Below are positions 8,628 through 17,415 of a DNA stretch of 64,000 bases, in pieces. The position numbers were made by a program, and so were the translations under genes. The notes under the pieces are model-generated. The model was not told where the DNA came from. It did no database searches and was given only the letters and a program-made list of their open reading frames with translations. Each line of letters begins with the position of its first letter. Within the stretch, counting starts at the first letter, position 1. Source of the DNA: Actinomadura chibensis NBRC 106107 (GTDB taxonomy: Bacteria; Actinomycetota; Actinomycetes; Streptosporangiales; Streptosporangiaceae); NCBI RefSeq assembly GCF_001552135.1, contig NZ_BCQP01000016.1, positions 223,930 to 287,929 on the forward strand. Reading direction: 5' to 3'.

Positions 8628-9530
8628 ATGAGCGCTCCGACCGCCCCGGCGCCGCCGGTCGCCACGACCGGCGGCGCCGGGCTCGCCCCCGCCCGGCCCC
8701 GCAGGCGCATGGCGGGCTGGTTCATCCTGCCCGCCACCGCCCTGCTGCTGGTGTTCTTCTGCTACCCGCTCGCCTTCGTCATCTGGCGGAGCTTCACCGA
8801 CCCGTCCTCGGGGCTCGGCAACTACACGGCGCTGCTGCACGACGGCGTGTCCGTCACGGTGCTGGTGCGGACGCTCGTCACCGGGCTGATCGTGGCCACC
8901 TGCACGCTCGTGATCGCCTACCCGTACGCGTACACGATGACGCGGGTCGGGCCGCGCGGCCGGAACCTGATGACGGTCGTGGTCCTGCTGCCGTTCTGGA
9001 CGTCGATGATGGCCCGCAACTTCGCCTGGTACATGCTGGAGCAGCGCGGCGGCCTGATCGACGACGCGTTCTCCGCGGTCGGGATCCACGGCGTCGTGCT
9101 GCTCGGCTCGGTGCCCGGCGTGGCGGTGGCGATGGTGCAGGTCATGCTGCCGTTCATGGTCCTCCCGCTGTACAGCGGGATGGAGGGCATCGACAAGCGG
9201 CTGCTGGACGCGGCGACCAGCCTCGGCGCGCCGCGCTGGCGGGCGTTCGCCCGGGTGTACCTGCCGCTGTCGCTGCCGGGCGTGCTGTCGGGGTTCACGC
9301 TCGTGTTCATCCTGACGCTCGGGTTCTACGTCACCCCGGCGCTGCTCGGCTCGCCGCAGGAGTCGCTGGTCGCCCAGCTGATCGCGACCGAGGTGAGCAA
9401 GCTGCTCGATTTCGGCAGCGCGGGCGCGCTCGGCACGGTGCTGCTGGCGGTGACGCTGCTGGCGCTGTTCGTCGTGTCGCGGTTCGCCAACCTCTCGTCC
9501 ACGACGGAGAAGGTGGTGACGAATGACTGA
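8628..9530 (+). CDS. ABC importer permease (PotB-like)
   Basis: 300 aa inner-membrane permease with about six hydrophobic segments; the first is FILPATALLLVFFCYPLAFV. The cytoplasmic EAA-type loop DAATSLGAPRWRAFARVYLPLSLPGV, which docks to the ATPase, is intact. Pairs with the next gene as a heterodimeric channel of the polyamine type. Its 3' end overlaps the second permease by 8 nt. Confidence 0.91.
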   Translation: MSAPTAPAPPVATTGGAGLAPARPRRRMAGWFILPATALLLVFFCYPLAFVIWRSFTDPSSGLGNYTALLHDGVSVTVLVRTLVTGLIVATCTLVIAYPYAYTMTRVGPRGRNLMTVVVLLPFWTSMMARNFAWYMLEQRGGLIDDAFSAVGIHGVVLLGSVPGVAVAMVQVMLPFMVLPLYSGMEGIDKRLLDAATSLGAPRWRAFARVYLPLSLPGVLSGFTLVFILTLGFYVTPALLGSPQESLVAQLIATEVSKLLDFGSAGALGTVLLAVTLLALFVVSRFANLSSTTEKVVTND

Positions 9531-10353
9531 GCAGGCTCCCGCGGGACGGTCCGCGCTGCGGGCCGGACGGGACGGCGGCATCGGCTGGGGCCTGCGGTCG
9601 GTGGTCGCGCTGACCGGGCTCGTGCTGATCGCGCCGACCGCCGTCGTGATCCCGATGAGCTTCTCCGCCGGCGACACCTTCCAGTTCCCGCCCGAGGACT
9701 GGTCGCTGCGCTGGTACCAGGCGTTCTTCAGCTCCGAGAAGTGGATGCGGTCGCTGCTGACCTCGGTGCAGATCGGGCTGCTCGTCGCGGTGGCGGCGAC
9801 CGTCCTCGGCGTCGCGGCGGCGTTCGGGCTGAACCGGGCGGGCTTCCGGGGCCGGGGCGCGATCCGCTCGCTGATGATGGCGCCGCTGATCGTCCCGAGC
9901 ATCGTGGTCGCGGTGGCGATCTACGGCGTGTTCCTGCGCTGGCAGCTCAACGGCACGGCGATCGGGTTCGTGACCGCGCACACCGTGATGGCGCTGCCGT
10001 TCGTGGTGACGGTCATGACGACCAGCCTCGCCGGCTACGACCGCACGCTCGACACGGCCGCCGCGTCGCTCGGCGCCACCCCGGTGACGACGTTCTTCCG
10101 GATCACCGTGCCGCTGATCGCGCCCGGCGTGCTGTCGGGGTTCGTTTTCGCGTTCGTCATGTCGCTGGACGAGGTCGTCGTCGCGCTGTTCCTGCAGACG
10201 CCCGACATCCAGACGCTGCCGGTGCAGATGTACAACTCCATCACGCTGGAGATCGACCCGACCATCGCGGCCGCGTCCAGCCTCATGGTCACGGCCACGA
10301 CCCTCGTCCTGCTGGTCCCGCAGTTCGTTCGCCGCAAGCGGAGCACACCATGA
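9523..10353 (+). CDS. ABC importer permease (PotC-like)
   Basis: 276 aa, about six hydrophobic segments. The EAA loop DTAAASLGATPVTTFFRITVPLIAPGV is well kept, and SLDEVVVALFLQTPDIQTLPVQMY is a segment typical of PotC/PotI permeases. It overlaps both the upstream permease (8 nt) and the downstream ATPase gene (4 nt, ATGA), so all transporter genes are translationally coupled. Confidence 0.91.
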   Translation: MTEQAPAGRSALRAGRDGGIGWGLRSVVALTGLVLIAPTAVVIPMSFSAGDTFQFPPEDWSLRWYQAFFSSEKWMRSLLTSVQIGLLVAVAATVLGVAAAFGLNRAGFRGRGAIRSLMMAPLIVPSIVVAVAIYGVFLRWQLNGTAIGFVTAHTVMALPFVVTVMTTSLAGYDRTLDTAAASLGATPVTTFFRITVPLIAPGVLSGFVFAFVMSLDEVVVALFLQTPDIQTLPVQMYNSITLEIDPTIAAASSLMVTATTLVLLVPQFVRRKRSTP

Positions 10354-11513
10354 GCCATTCCGACACCAGCACACGTACCGGCACCGGCACCGGCACCGGG
10401 ATCCGGATCGCGGGCGTCTCGAAGGTCTACCACGGGACGTCGCGCCCCGCCGTGGACGACGTGTCCCTCGACATCGCGGACGGCGAGTTCATCACCTTCC
10501 TCGGCCCGTCCGGGTCGGGCAAGACGACGATGCTGTCGATGCTCGCCGGGTTCATCTCGGTGTCCGCCGGGACGATCGAGATCGACGGCCGGGACGTCTC
10601 CCGGCAGAAGCCGCACAAGCGCAACCTCGGCGTCGTGTTCCAGCAGTACGCGCTGTTCCCGCACATGAGCGTCGCGAAGAACGTGGCGTTCCCGCTCCAG
10701 CAGCGGCGGATGCCGAAGGCGCAGATCGCGGCGAAGGTCGCCGAGACGCTGAAGCTCGTCCACCTGGAGGACTACGCGGACCGGCTGCCGAGCATGCTGT
10801 CCGGCGGGCAGCAGCAGCGCGTCGCGCTCGCCCGCGCGGTGGTGTACCAGCCGCGCGCCCTGCTGATGGACGAGCCGCTCGGCGCGCTCGACCGGCGGCT
10901 GCGCGACCAGCTCCAGCGCGAGATCGCCCGCATGCACCGGGAGCTCGGCATGACGTTCATCTTCGTCACCCACGACCAGCACGAGGCGCTCACCCTGTCC
11001 GACCGCATCGCGGTGTTCAACGAGGGGAGGGTCGAGCAGGTCGGGACGCCCTCCGAGCTGTACGAGCGGCCCGGGACGCTGTTCGTCGCGCAGTTCCTCG
11101 GCGAGTCGACCTGCTTCCGCGGCACGGTCGACGCGTCCGCGGGCCTGCTGCGCTGCGAGGGGTTCACGGCGCGGGCGCCGCGCCTCGCCGCCGGGCTCGA
11201 CGGGACGGGCGGCGTCGCCGTCGTCCGGCCCGAGCGGCTGGAGCTGCACTCGGGCGCGGGCGACGTCCCGTCCGGGCACAACCACGCGTCCGCCACCGTC
11301 ACCGAGATCGTCTACGTCGGCAACCACCACCAGGTCGGGCTGCGGTTCGGGGACGGCACGACCGGCTCGGCCATGCGGGTGGCCGGACGGTCGCTCCCGG
11401 CCGTGCCGGGCGAGGAGGTCACGGTGAGCTGGGACCCGGAGCACCAGTCGATCGTCCCCGCCCCCGGCGGCGCCTCCGCCTCGCCCTCCGTGCTGGAAGC
11501 CGCCGGTACCTGA
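10350..11513 (+). CDS. ABC importer ATP-binding protein (PotA-like)
   Basis: 387 aa. Walker A GPSGSGKTT, Q-loop VFQQYALFPHM, signature LSGGQQQRVALARA, Walker B LLMDEPLGALD and switch histidine VTHDQ are complete, so the ATPase should be active. The C-terminal third (from about residue 255; RPERLELHSG, VTEIVYVGNHHQVGLRFGDG) is a TOBE-type regulatory domain of the polyamine/Fe3+/maltose ATPase group. The N-terminus has a low-complexity Gly-Thr run (TGTGTGTG) from a short GGCACC repeat. The ATG overlaps the permease stop by 4 nt. Confidence 0.92.
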   Translation: MSHSDTSTRTGTGTGTGIRIAGVSKVYHGTSRPAVDDVSLDIADGEFITFLGPSGSGKTTMLSMLAGFISVSAGTIEIDGRDVSRQKPHKRNLGVVFQQYALFPHMSVAKNVAFPLQQRRMPKAQIAAKVAETLKLVHLEDYADRLPSMLSGGQQQRVALARAVVYQPRALLMDEPLGALDRRLRDQLQREIARMHRELGMTFIFVTHDQHEALTLSDRIAVFNEGRVEQVGTPSELYERPGTLFVAQFLGESTCFRGTVDASAGLLRCEGFTARAPRLAAGLDGTGGVAVVRPERLELHSGAGDVPSGHNHASATVTEIVYVGNHHQVGLRFGDGTTGSAMRVAGRSLPAVPGEEVTVSWDPEHQSIVPAPGGASASPSVLEAAGT

Positions 11514-11567
11514 CCCAGGCCCGAACGAACCCGCCCCGCCCCCCCCGACCACCAGAGGGAGTCGCCC

Positions 11568-14500
11568 ATGGCCGTCCAGACCCACCGCGCCGGGACCGAC
11601 GAGCGCTACGAGCGGATCACCGCCGGTGTCCCCGAGCTCCCGGACGAGCTGGTCCGCGACGTCCTGCGCGACCGGTACGGGCTCGACGCCGCCGACCTCC
11701 GCCCGCTCGCCGGGGAGACCGACCGCAACCTCCGGGTCCGCGCGGGCGGCGCGGAGTACGTGTTCAAGGTCTGCGACCCGGCCGACCGCGCCGCCATCGA
11801 CTTTCAGTCCGCGCTGCTCGCGCACCTCGACGGGCTGGAGCTGGGCTTCGAGGTTCCCCGGGTCGTCCCGGACGTGTCGGGCGCGCCCGTCACGTCCGTG
11901 GCCGACGGCGGGCGCGACCTGCCGGTCCGGCTGCTGACCTGGGTGCCCGGCGAGCTGCTGGCCGAGACGGTCCCGGCGTACCGGTCGGCGGAGCTGCTCG
12001 CCGACGTCGGCGCCGTCGCGGGACGGCTGACCGCCGCGACCGCGTCCTTCGTCCATCCCGAGCCGCCCGCGCCGCACTACTGGGAGTTCGGCCACGCGGG
12101 GACGGCGCTCGCCGCCTCCGCCGAGCATGTCCCCGACCCGGACGTGCGCGCCGCCGTCGAGGCGATCCGGGAGCGGTACGAGGCCCTGCTCGGCGAGCGG
12201 CTGCCCGAGCTGCCCACGGCGGTGGTGCACCACGACCTCAACGCGTTCAACCTGCTGGTCCGCCGGGACGGCGGCCGCCGCCGGGTCGGCGGTGTGATCG
12301 ACTTCGGCGACGCGCTGCCGACCGCGCGGGCCGCCGACCTGGCGGTGCTGATCTCCAGCGTGGCGCGCGGCGCCGCCCGCCCGCTGGCCGTCGCGCGGAC
12401 GCTCGCCGCCGCCTACCACGCGGCGTGCCCGCTGACCGAGGCCGAGCTGGACCTGCTGTTCCCGCTGGTCGCGGTGCGCGCCGCGACGGTCGCCGCCACG
12501 ACCGCCCGGCTTGACGCGGAGCGGCGGCACGGCGACCCGAGGCACCGGTCGGCGGCGGCCGCCGAGCTGGTGCGGGCGCTGGCGGACGTCCCGGCCGAGC
12601 TGGGCCGGGCCGCCGTCCGGGAGGCGTGCGGGCTGCCCGCGCACCCGTCCGGACCGGCGCTCGTGACCTGGCTCGCGGGCTGCGCGGCGACGGCGCCCGT
12701 GGACGGCCCGCTCACCGTGGTCGACCTCGGCGCGTCCTCCCCGGTCTTCGACGGCACCGACCCGCGCGACCACAACGCGCTGCGGGCCGCCGCGAGCGCC
12801 GAGATCCTGGCCCGGCGTCCGGGCGTGGCGGTCGGGCGGTACGGCGAGCCGCGCTTCCTCGCGCCGCGCCCGCGCCGCGACGGCGGACCGGACGAGCCCG
12901 CCGACGTCCATCTCGGCGTCGACCTGTTCGCGGCGGCCGGGACGCCGGTCCGCGCGCCGCTGCCCGGGCGGGTCGAGGAGAGCGGCGCGGCCCTGGTGCT
13001 GCTGCACGAACCGTCCGGGGGCGTCCCCTTCCGGACGCTCTACACCGGCCTGGACGGCGCGCCCGAGGCGGGCGCGGAGGTCGCGGCGGGCGGGCCGATC
13101 GGCCGGATCGCGCCGAGCGCCGGGCTGCCGCCGCACGTCCGGATCCAGGTGACGTGCTCGGAGCTCGGGACGTGGACGTCGGTGCCGTCGAGCGCCCCCG
13201 GCTCCGAGGAGGCGGTCTGGCGGGGCCTGTTCCCCGACCCGACGCCGCTGCTCGGCGGGCGGAGCGCGGTGACCGCCTGGACGCCCGCGATCGACAGGGC
13301 GCTGGAGGCCCGCCGCAAGCACCTGCCGAACACGCACCCGACGTACTTCGCGGACCCGATCGCGATGGCCCGCGCCCGGGACTGCCTGTTCTACGACGAG
13401 CGGGGCCGCTCCTACCTGGACGCGCTCAACAACGTCACCCTGCTCGGCCACGGCCACCCCCGCCTGGTGGACGCCGCGACCCGCCAGCTAGGCAGGCTGA
13501 ACACCAACACCAGGTTCGTCTACGACACGCTGACCGAGTACGCCGAGCGGCTCACCGCGACGCTCCCGGACGGGCTCGACGTCGTCTACTTCGTCAACTC
13601 CGGCAGCGAGGCCAACGACCTCGCCCTGCGCATGGCCCGCTTCCTGACGAAGCGCGACGACATCGTCATCATCGACGACGCCTACCACGGCTACACGACC
13701 GTGGTGGCGGACGTGAGCCCGTCGCGCTACCGGAACTACGGCAAGCCGGACACGACGCATCCGACGCCCGTGCCCGACCGCTACCGGGGCGCGTACGGCT
13801 ACGACGACCCGGACGCCGGGGCCAAGTACGCGCGGCACGTGATCGACACGTTCGACCGGCTCGCCGCCGAGGGGCGTCCGCCCGCGGCGTTCCTGTACGA
13901 GTCGCTGCTGGCGGGCGGCGGGCAGGTCGTCCTGCCGCCGGGGTACCTGGAGCCGATCACGGCGGCGGCGGCCGAGCGCGGCGTGCTGACGATCGCGGAC
14001 GAGGTCCAGGTCGGGTTCGGCAGGCTGGGCGAGGCGTTCTGGGGGTTCCAGACGCAGGGGCCGGGCGTCGTCCCCGACTTCGTGACGATGGGCAAGGCCA
14101 TGGGCAACGGGTTCCCGATGGCGGCGATGGTCACCACGCGGGAGATCTCGCGGGCGTTCGACCCGGCCGGGCGGTTCTTCTCCACCTACGGCGGCAACCC
14201 CGTCGCCTGCGCGGTCGGCCTCGAACTGCTGAACGTCGTCGCGGACGAGGGCCTCCAGCACAACGCGCTCGTCGTCGGCCGGTACCTGCGGGACCGGCTC
14301 GCCGGGCTCGCCGACCGGCACCCGCTGATCGGCGACGTGCGCGGGCAGGGCTTCTACAGCGGGGTCGAGTTCGTCCGCGACCGGGAGACCAAGGAACCCG
14401 CGTCGGAGGAGACGCTGATCATCTGCGAACGGCTCAAGGACCGGGGCGTGCTCGTGTATCCGACCGGCCCGTCGTGGAACATCCTCAAGCTCAAACCGCC

Positions 14501-14573
14501 GCTGACGTTCACGCGGGGGCACGCCGACGAGTTCACGGACGCGCTCGACGCCGTCCTAGAGACGGGCTGGTGA
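11568..14573 (+). CDS. Three-domain fusion: APH-type kinase, degenerate M23 peptidase-like domain, class III PLP phospho-lyase/aminotransferase
   Basis: 1001 aa. Residues about 30-330 form an aminoglycoside-phosphotransferase/choline-kinase fold: Brenner motif HHDLNAFN with catalytic Asp about 223, and metal-binding DFGD with Asp about 245. Residues about 440-540 resemble a LytM/M23 domain (VHLGVDLFAAAGTPVRAPLP) but only H448 and D452 of the zinc site remain; the HxH motif is HVR (523-525), so peptidase activity is unlikely. Residues about 570-1000 are a class III PLP enzyme with NSGSEANDLALRMAR and Schiff-base Lys about 843 (MGKAMGNGFP). The segment PVPDRYRGAYGYDDPDAGAK resembles the ethanolamine-phosphate and phosphohydroxylysine phospho-lyases (AGXT2L1/L2). 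A kinase next to a phospho-lyase suggests one protein phosphorylates an amino alcohol and then eliminates phosphate and ammonia to give an aldehyde. This proposed reaction is inference. Confidence 0.85.
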   Translation: MAVQTHRAGTDERYERITAGVPELPDELVRDVLRDRYGLDAADLRPLAGETDRNLRVRAGGAEYVFKVCDPADRAAIDFQSALLAHLDGLELGFEVPRVVPDVSGAPVTSVADGGRDLPVRLLTWVPGELLAETVPAYRSAELLADVGAVAGRLTAATASFVHPEPPAPHYWEFGHAGTALAASAEHVPDPDVRAAVEAIRERYEALLGERLPELPTAVVHHDLNAFNLLVRRDGGRRRVGGVIDFGDALPTARAADLAVLISSVARGAARPLAVARTLAAAYHAACPLTEAELDLLFPLVAVRAATVAATTARLDAERRHGDPRHRSAAAAELVRALADVPAELGRAAVREACGLPAHPSGPALVTWLAGCAATAPVDGPLTVVDLGASSPVFDGTDPRDHNALRAAASAEILARRPGVAVGRYGEPRFLAPRPRRDGGPDEPADVHLGVDLFAAAGTPVRAPLPGRVEESGAALVLLHEPSGGVPFRTLYTGLDGAPEAGAEVAAGGPIGRIAPSAGLPPHVRIQVTCSELGTWTSVPSSAPGSEEAVWRGLFPDPTPLLGGRSAVTAWTPAIDRALEARRKHLPNTHPTYFADPIAMARARDCLFYDERGRSYLDALNNVTLLGHGHPRLVDAATRQLGRLNTNTRFVYDTLTEYAERLTATLPDGLDVVYFVNSGSEANDLALRMARFLTKRDDIVIIDDAYHGYTTVVADVSPSRYRNYGKPDTTHPTPVPDRYRGAYGYDDPDAGAKYARHVIDTFDRLAAEGRPPAAFLYESLLAGGGQVVLPPGYLEPITAAAAERGVLTIADEVQVGFGRLGEAFWGFQTQGPGVVPDFVTMGKAMGNGFPMAAMVTTREISRAFDPAGRFFSTYGGNPVACAVGLELLNVVADEGLQHNALVVGRYLRDRLAGLADRHPLIGDVRGQGFYSGVEFVRDRETKEPASEETLIICERLKDRGVLVYPTGPSWNILKLKPPLTFTRGHADEFTDALDAVLETGW

Positions 14574-14574
14574 C

Positions 14575-16239
14575 ATGACCGGACACGCTGACATGGTCCT
14601 GCTGAACGGCCGGGTGCTCACCGTCGACGACGCGTTCACGGTCGCGTCGGCGCTGGCGGTGACCGGCGACCGGATCACGGCCGTCGGAGCGGACGACGAG
14701 GTCCGGGCCCTCGCCGGGCCGTCCACCACGGTCGTCGACCTCGACGGCCGGACCGTGCTCCCCGGCCTCAACGACGCGCACCTGCACCTCGCGATGTTCG
14801 GCCTGGCCGGGCCGCCCTTCTCGGCCGACCTGAACGGCGTCGCCTCGCTGGCGGACCTGCGCGCGGCGCTCGCGGACGGCCCGCCGGGGCCCGGCGGCAG
14901 CCGGTGGCTGATCGGCGAGGGCTGGCGGGAGGCGAACATCCCCGAGTTCGACGCCGCCGACCCGGGGCCGCACCGCTCCCTCATCGACGAGGTCACCGGC
15001 GACCGGCCGACCGTGCTGCACCACGCGTCCCGGCACTCGGTGCTGGTGAACACCGCCGCGCTGCGGATCGCCGGGATCACCCGAGACACCCCCGACCCGG
15101 CGGGCGGGCACATCGTCCGCGACCGCGCCGGGGAGCCGTCCGGGCTGCTGCTCGAAGGGGCGAAGGGGCTGGTCACGCCGTACGTCCCGGCGCACTCCGA
15201 GACCGAGCGGCTGGACGCGATCGAGTCGGCGATGCGCACGCTCAACGCGCTCGGCATCACGAGCGTCACCGACCCGATCGTCTGGCCGGAGCTGCTGCGC
15301 GACTACACCACGCTGCGGCGGCAGGGTCGGATGACCGTCCGGGTGAACGCGCTGCTGCACTGGGACTGGCCGTCCCCGGCCAGCTCGTCCGAGCGGCTGG
15401 AGACCGCGCTCGGGTACGCGGGGCTGTCCACGGGGCTGGGCGACGACTGGCTCCGGGTCGGCGGCCTCAAGCTCTTCGCCGACGGGGTGCCCACCCAGTG
15501 CACCGCCTGGCTGCACGAGCCGTACCCGGCCGGCGGGCACGGGAGCCTGATCACCTCCGGCGATGACGACGACGCCCGCTACGAGGAGCTGCTGCGCTCG
15601 ATCGAGCTCGGGCACCGCAACCGGCTGCAGGTCCAGGTGCACGTCACCGGCGACCGCGCGGCCGACGCCGCCGCCGACGGCCTGATCCGCGCCCTGAAAG
15701 AGGACCCGTGGCCGGACGCGCGGCACGCCCTCATCCACGGCACGCTCCTCAACGAGGACGGCTTCGCGCGGCTCGCCGAGCACGACATCAGCGTGATCAC
15801 CAGCTCGCTGATGAAGTCGCACAGCGGCGCGTCGATGACGCGGGCGATCGGCGCGGACCGGTGGTCGCGCGCGTTCCCGGCCGGGGCGCTGCTCGCGGCG
15901 GGCGTCCACGTCGCCGACAGCTCGGACGCGCCGGTCACCTTCCCCGACTGGCGGCGCGGCATCGCCACGTTCACCGGCTCGGCCCCGGGCCCGTTCGCCG
16001 AGGTGCCCCCGGACCTGCGGCTCACCCGCGAGCAGGCCGTCCGGCTGTGGACGACCGCGGGCGCCTACCTGGAGCACGCCGAGGACCGCAAGGGCACGCT
16101 CACGCCGGGCAGCCTCGCGGACCTGGTCGTCCTGGACGGCGACCCCGTGACGGCCGACGCCGACGCGCTGCGGCGCATCACGCCCGTGCTCACCGTGGTC
16201 GGCGGTCGCGTCGTCCACACTGGGGGGACGTCCGGCTAG
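14575..16239 (+). CDS. YtcJ-like metal-dependent amidohydrolase
   Basis: 554 aa, the length of the YtcJ/NfdA (N-substituted formamide deformylase) branch of the amidohydrolase superfamily. N-terminal composite beta domain (LLNGRVLTVDDAFTVASALA), metal ligands HxH in GLNDAHLHLAMFG, later histidines in VHVTGDRAAD and HALIHGTLLN, and Asp in DSSDAPV. The C-terminal KGTLTPGSLADLVVLDGDP returns to the beta domain. No signal peptide, so cytoplasmic. It starts 1 nt after the fusion gene stop. It would hydrolyse an amide or cyclic amide, perhaps the first step after uptake. It is a distant relative of the Tat-exported protein encoded at 17416-19254. Confidence 0.88.
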   Translation: MTGHADMVLLNGRVLTVDDAFTVASALAVTGDRITAVGADDEVRALAGPSTTVVDLDGRTVLPGLNDAHLHLAMFGLAGPPFSADLNGVASLADLRAALADGPPGPGGSRWLIGEGWREANIPEFDAADPGPHRSLIDEVTGDRPTVLHHASRHSVLVNTAALRIAGITRDTPDPAGGHIVRDRAGEPSGLLLEGAKGLVTPYVPAHSETERLDAIESAMRTLNALGITSVTDPIVWPELLRDYTTLRRQGRMTVRVNALLHWDWPSPASSSERLETALGYAGLSTGLGDDWLRVGGLKLFADGVPTQCTAWLHEPYPAGGHGSLITSGDDDDARYEELLRSIELGHRNRLQVQVHVTGDRAADAAADGLIRALKEDPWPDARHALIHGTLLNEDGFARLAEHDISVITSSLMKSHSGASMTRAIGADRWSRAFPAGALLAAGVHVADSSDAPVTFPDWRRGIATFTGSAPGPFAEVPPDLRLTREQAVRLWTTAGAYLEHAEDRKGTLTPGSLADLVVLDGDPVTADADALRRITPVLTVVGGRVVHTGGTSG

Positions 16240-16277
16240 CGCTCGCGGCCGGCCCGATCCCGTGAAGGAGCCCGCCC

Positions 16278-17390
16278 ATGCGGATCACCGCCGCTCTCGT
16301 CGAGGAAGTGGACGCCCCGTTCACCCTCACCGAGCTGGACCTGGACGAGCCCGGCCCCGGCGAGGTCCTGGTCAAGGTGGTCGCCGCCGGGATCTGCCAC
16401 ACCGACGGGCTGGCCCGGCACGGCGACCTGCCCTTCCCGCTGCCCGGCGTCCTCGGCCACGAGGGCGCCGGGACGGTCGCCGCCGTCGGGCCCGGCGTCA
16501 CCGGCTACGCCGAGGGCGACCCGGTCGTCATCGGCTGGCCGTCGTGCGGCGCGTGCCGGAACTGCCGGGCCGGGGAGCCGCGCTACTGCGAGCGGCTCGC
16601 GACGGCGCTGGTCGGCGGCGGGCGGCTCGGCGGGCCGCGCGCCGGGGAGACGGCGCTGCGCCGCCCGGACGGCAGGCCCGTCGCCGGCCACTTCTTCGGC
16701 CAGTCGTCGTTCGCGACGCACGCGCTGACCACGGCCGCCGCGCTGGTGCGCGTCCCGCCGGACCTGCCGCTCGCGCTGATGGGGCCGCTGGCCTGCGGGG
16801 TGTCCACCGGCGCGGGCGCGATCTTCAACACGGTAAGGCCGCACGCGGGTGCGCGGATCGCGGTGTTCGGGGCGGGGACCGTCGGCCTCGCCGCGATCAT
16901 GGCCGCGCGCAACTCCCCCGCCACCCGAATCATCGCGGTCGACCGGCACGCGTCCCGGCTGGAGCTGGCCCGCGAGCTCGGCGCGACCGACGCCGTCGAC
17001 GCGTCCGAGCACGACCCGGTCGACGCCGTCCGCGACCTGTGCGGCGGGGCCGCCGACTACGCGCTGGAGTGCACGGGGGTGATCGACGTCGTCCGGCAGG
17101 CCGCCGACGTGGTCGGCATGCTCGGCACGTGCGTCCTCATCGGCGGCGCCCCGGCCGCCGCCGAGTTCACCCTCGACCACGTGTCCACGCTGTGGGGCAA
17201 GCGGATCGTCGGGGTCCTCGGCGGCGGCGGGCGCGGCGACGAGCTGATCACGGCGATCATGCGGCTGTACGCGCAGGGCCGCTTCCCGTTCGACCGGCTC
17301 GTGGAGTACTTCGACTTCGCCGACGTCCAGACCGCGCTGGACCGGTCCTACGCGGGCGAGGTCGTCAAGCCCGTCCTGCGCATGCCGTGA
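16278..17390 (+). CDS. Zinc-dependent alcohol dehydrogenase (class III/FrmA-like MDR)
   Basis: 370 aa medium-chain dehydrogenase. Catalytic zinc ligands: Cys in GICHTDG, His-Glu in LGHEGAG, and a later Cys in ALECTG. Structural zinc lobe CGACRNCRAGEPRYC has all four cysteines. Rossmann fold begins at FGAGTVGLAAIMAA. The pattern is closest to class III/NDMA-type alcohol dehydrogenases. It oxidises an alcohol to an aldehyde or the reverse and ends the rightward catabolic run. A GAAGGAG ribosome-binding site lies before the ATG. Its 3' end converges on the Tat amidohydrolase gene with a gap of only 25 bp and no visible terminator. Confidence 0.9.
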   Translation: MRITAALVEEVDAPFTLTELDLDEPGPGEVLVKVVAAGICHTDGLARHGDLPFPLPGVLGHEGAGTVAAVGPGVTGYAEGDPVVIGWPSCGACRNCRAGEPRYCERLATALVGGGRLGGPRAGETALRRPDGRPVAGHFFGQSSFATHALTTAAALVRVPPDLPLALMGPLACGVSTGAGAIFNTVRPHAGARIAVFGAGTVGLAAIMAARNSPATRIIAVDRHASRLELARELGATDAVDASEHDPVDAVRDLCGGAADYALECTGVIDVVRQAADVVGMLGTCVLIGGAPAAAEFTLDHVSTLWGKRIVGVLGGGGRGDELITAIMRLYAQGRFPFDRLVEYFDFADVQTALDRSYAGEVVKPVLRMP

Positions 17391-17415
17391 CCGGCGGGGC
17401 CTCCGAACTGGTTCC

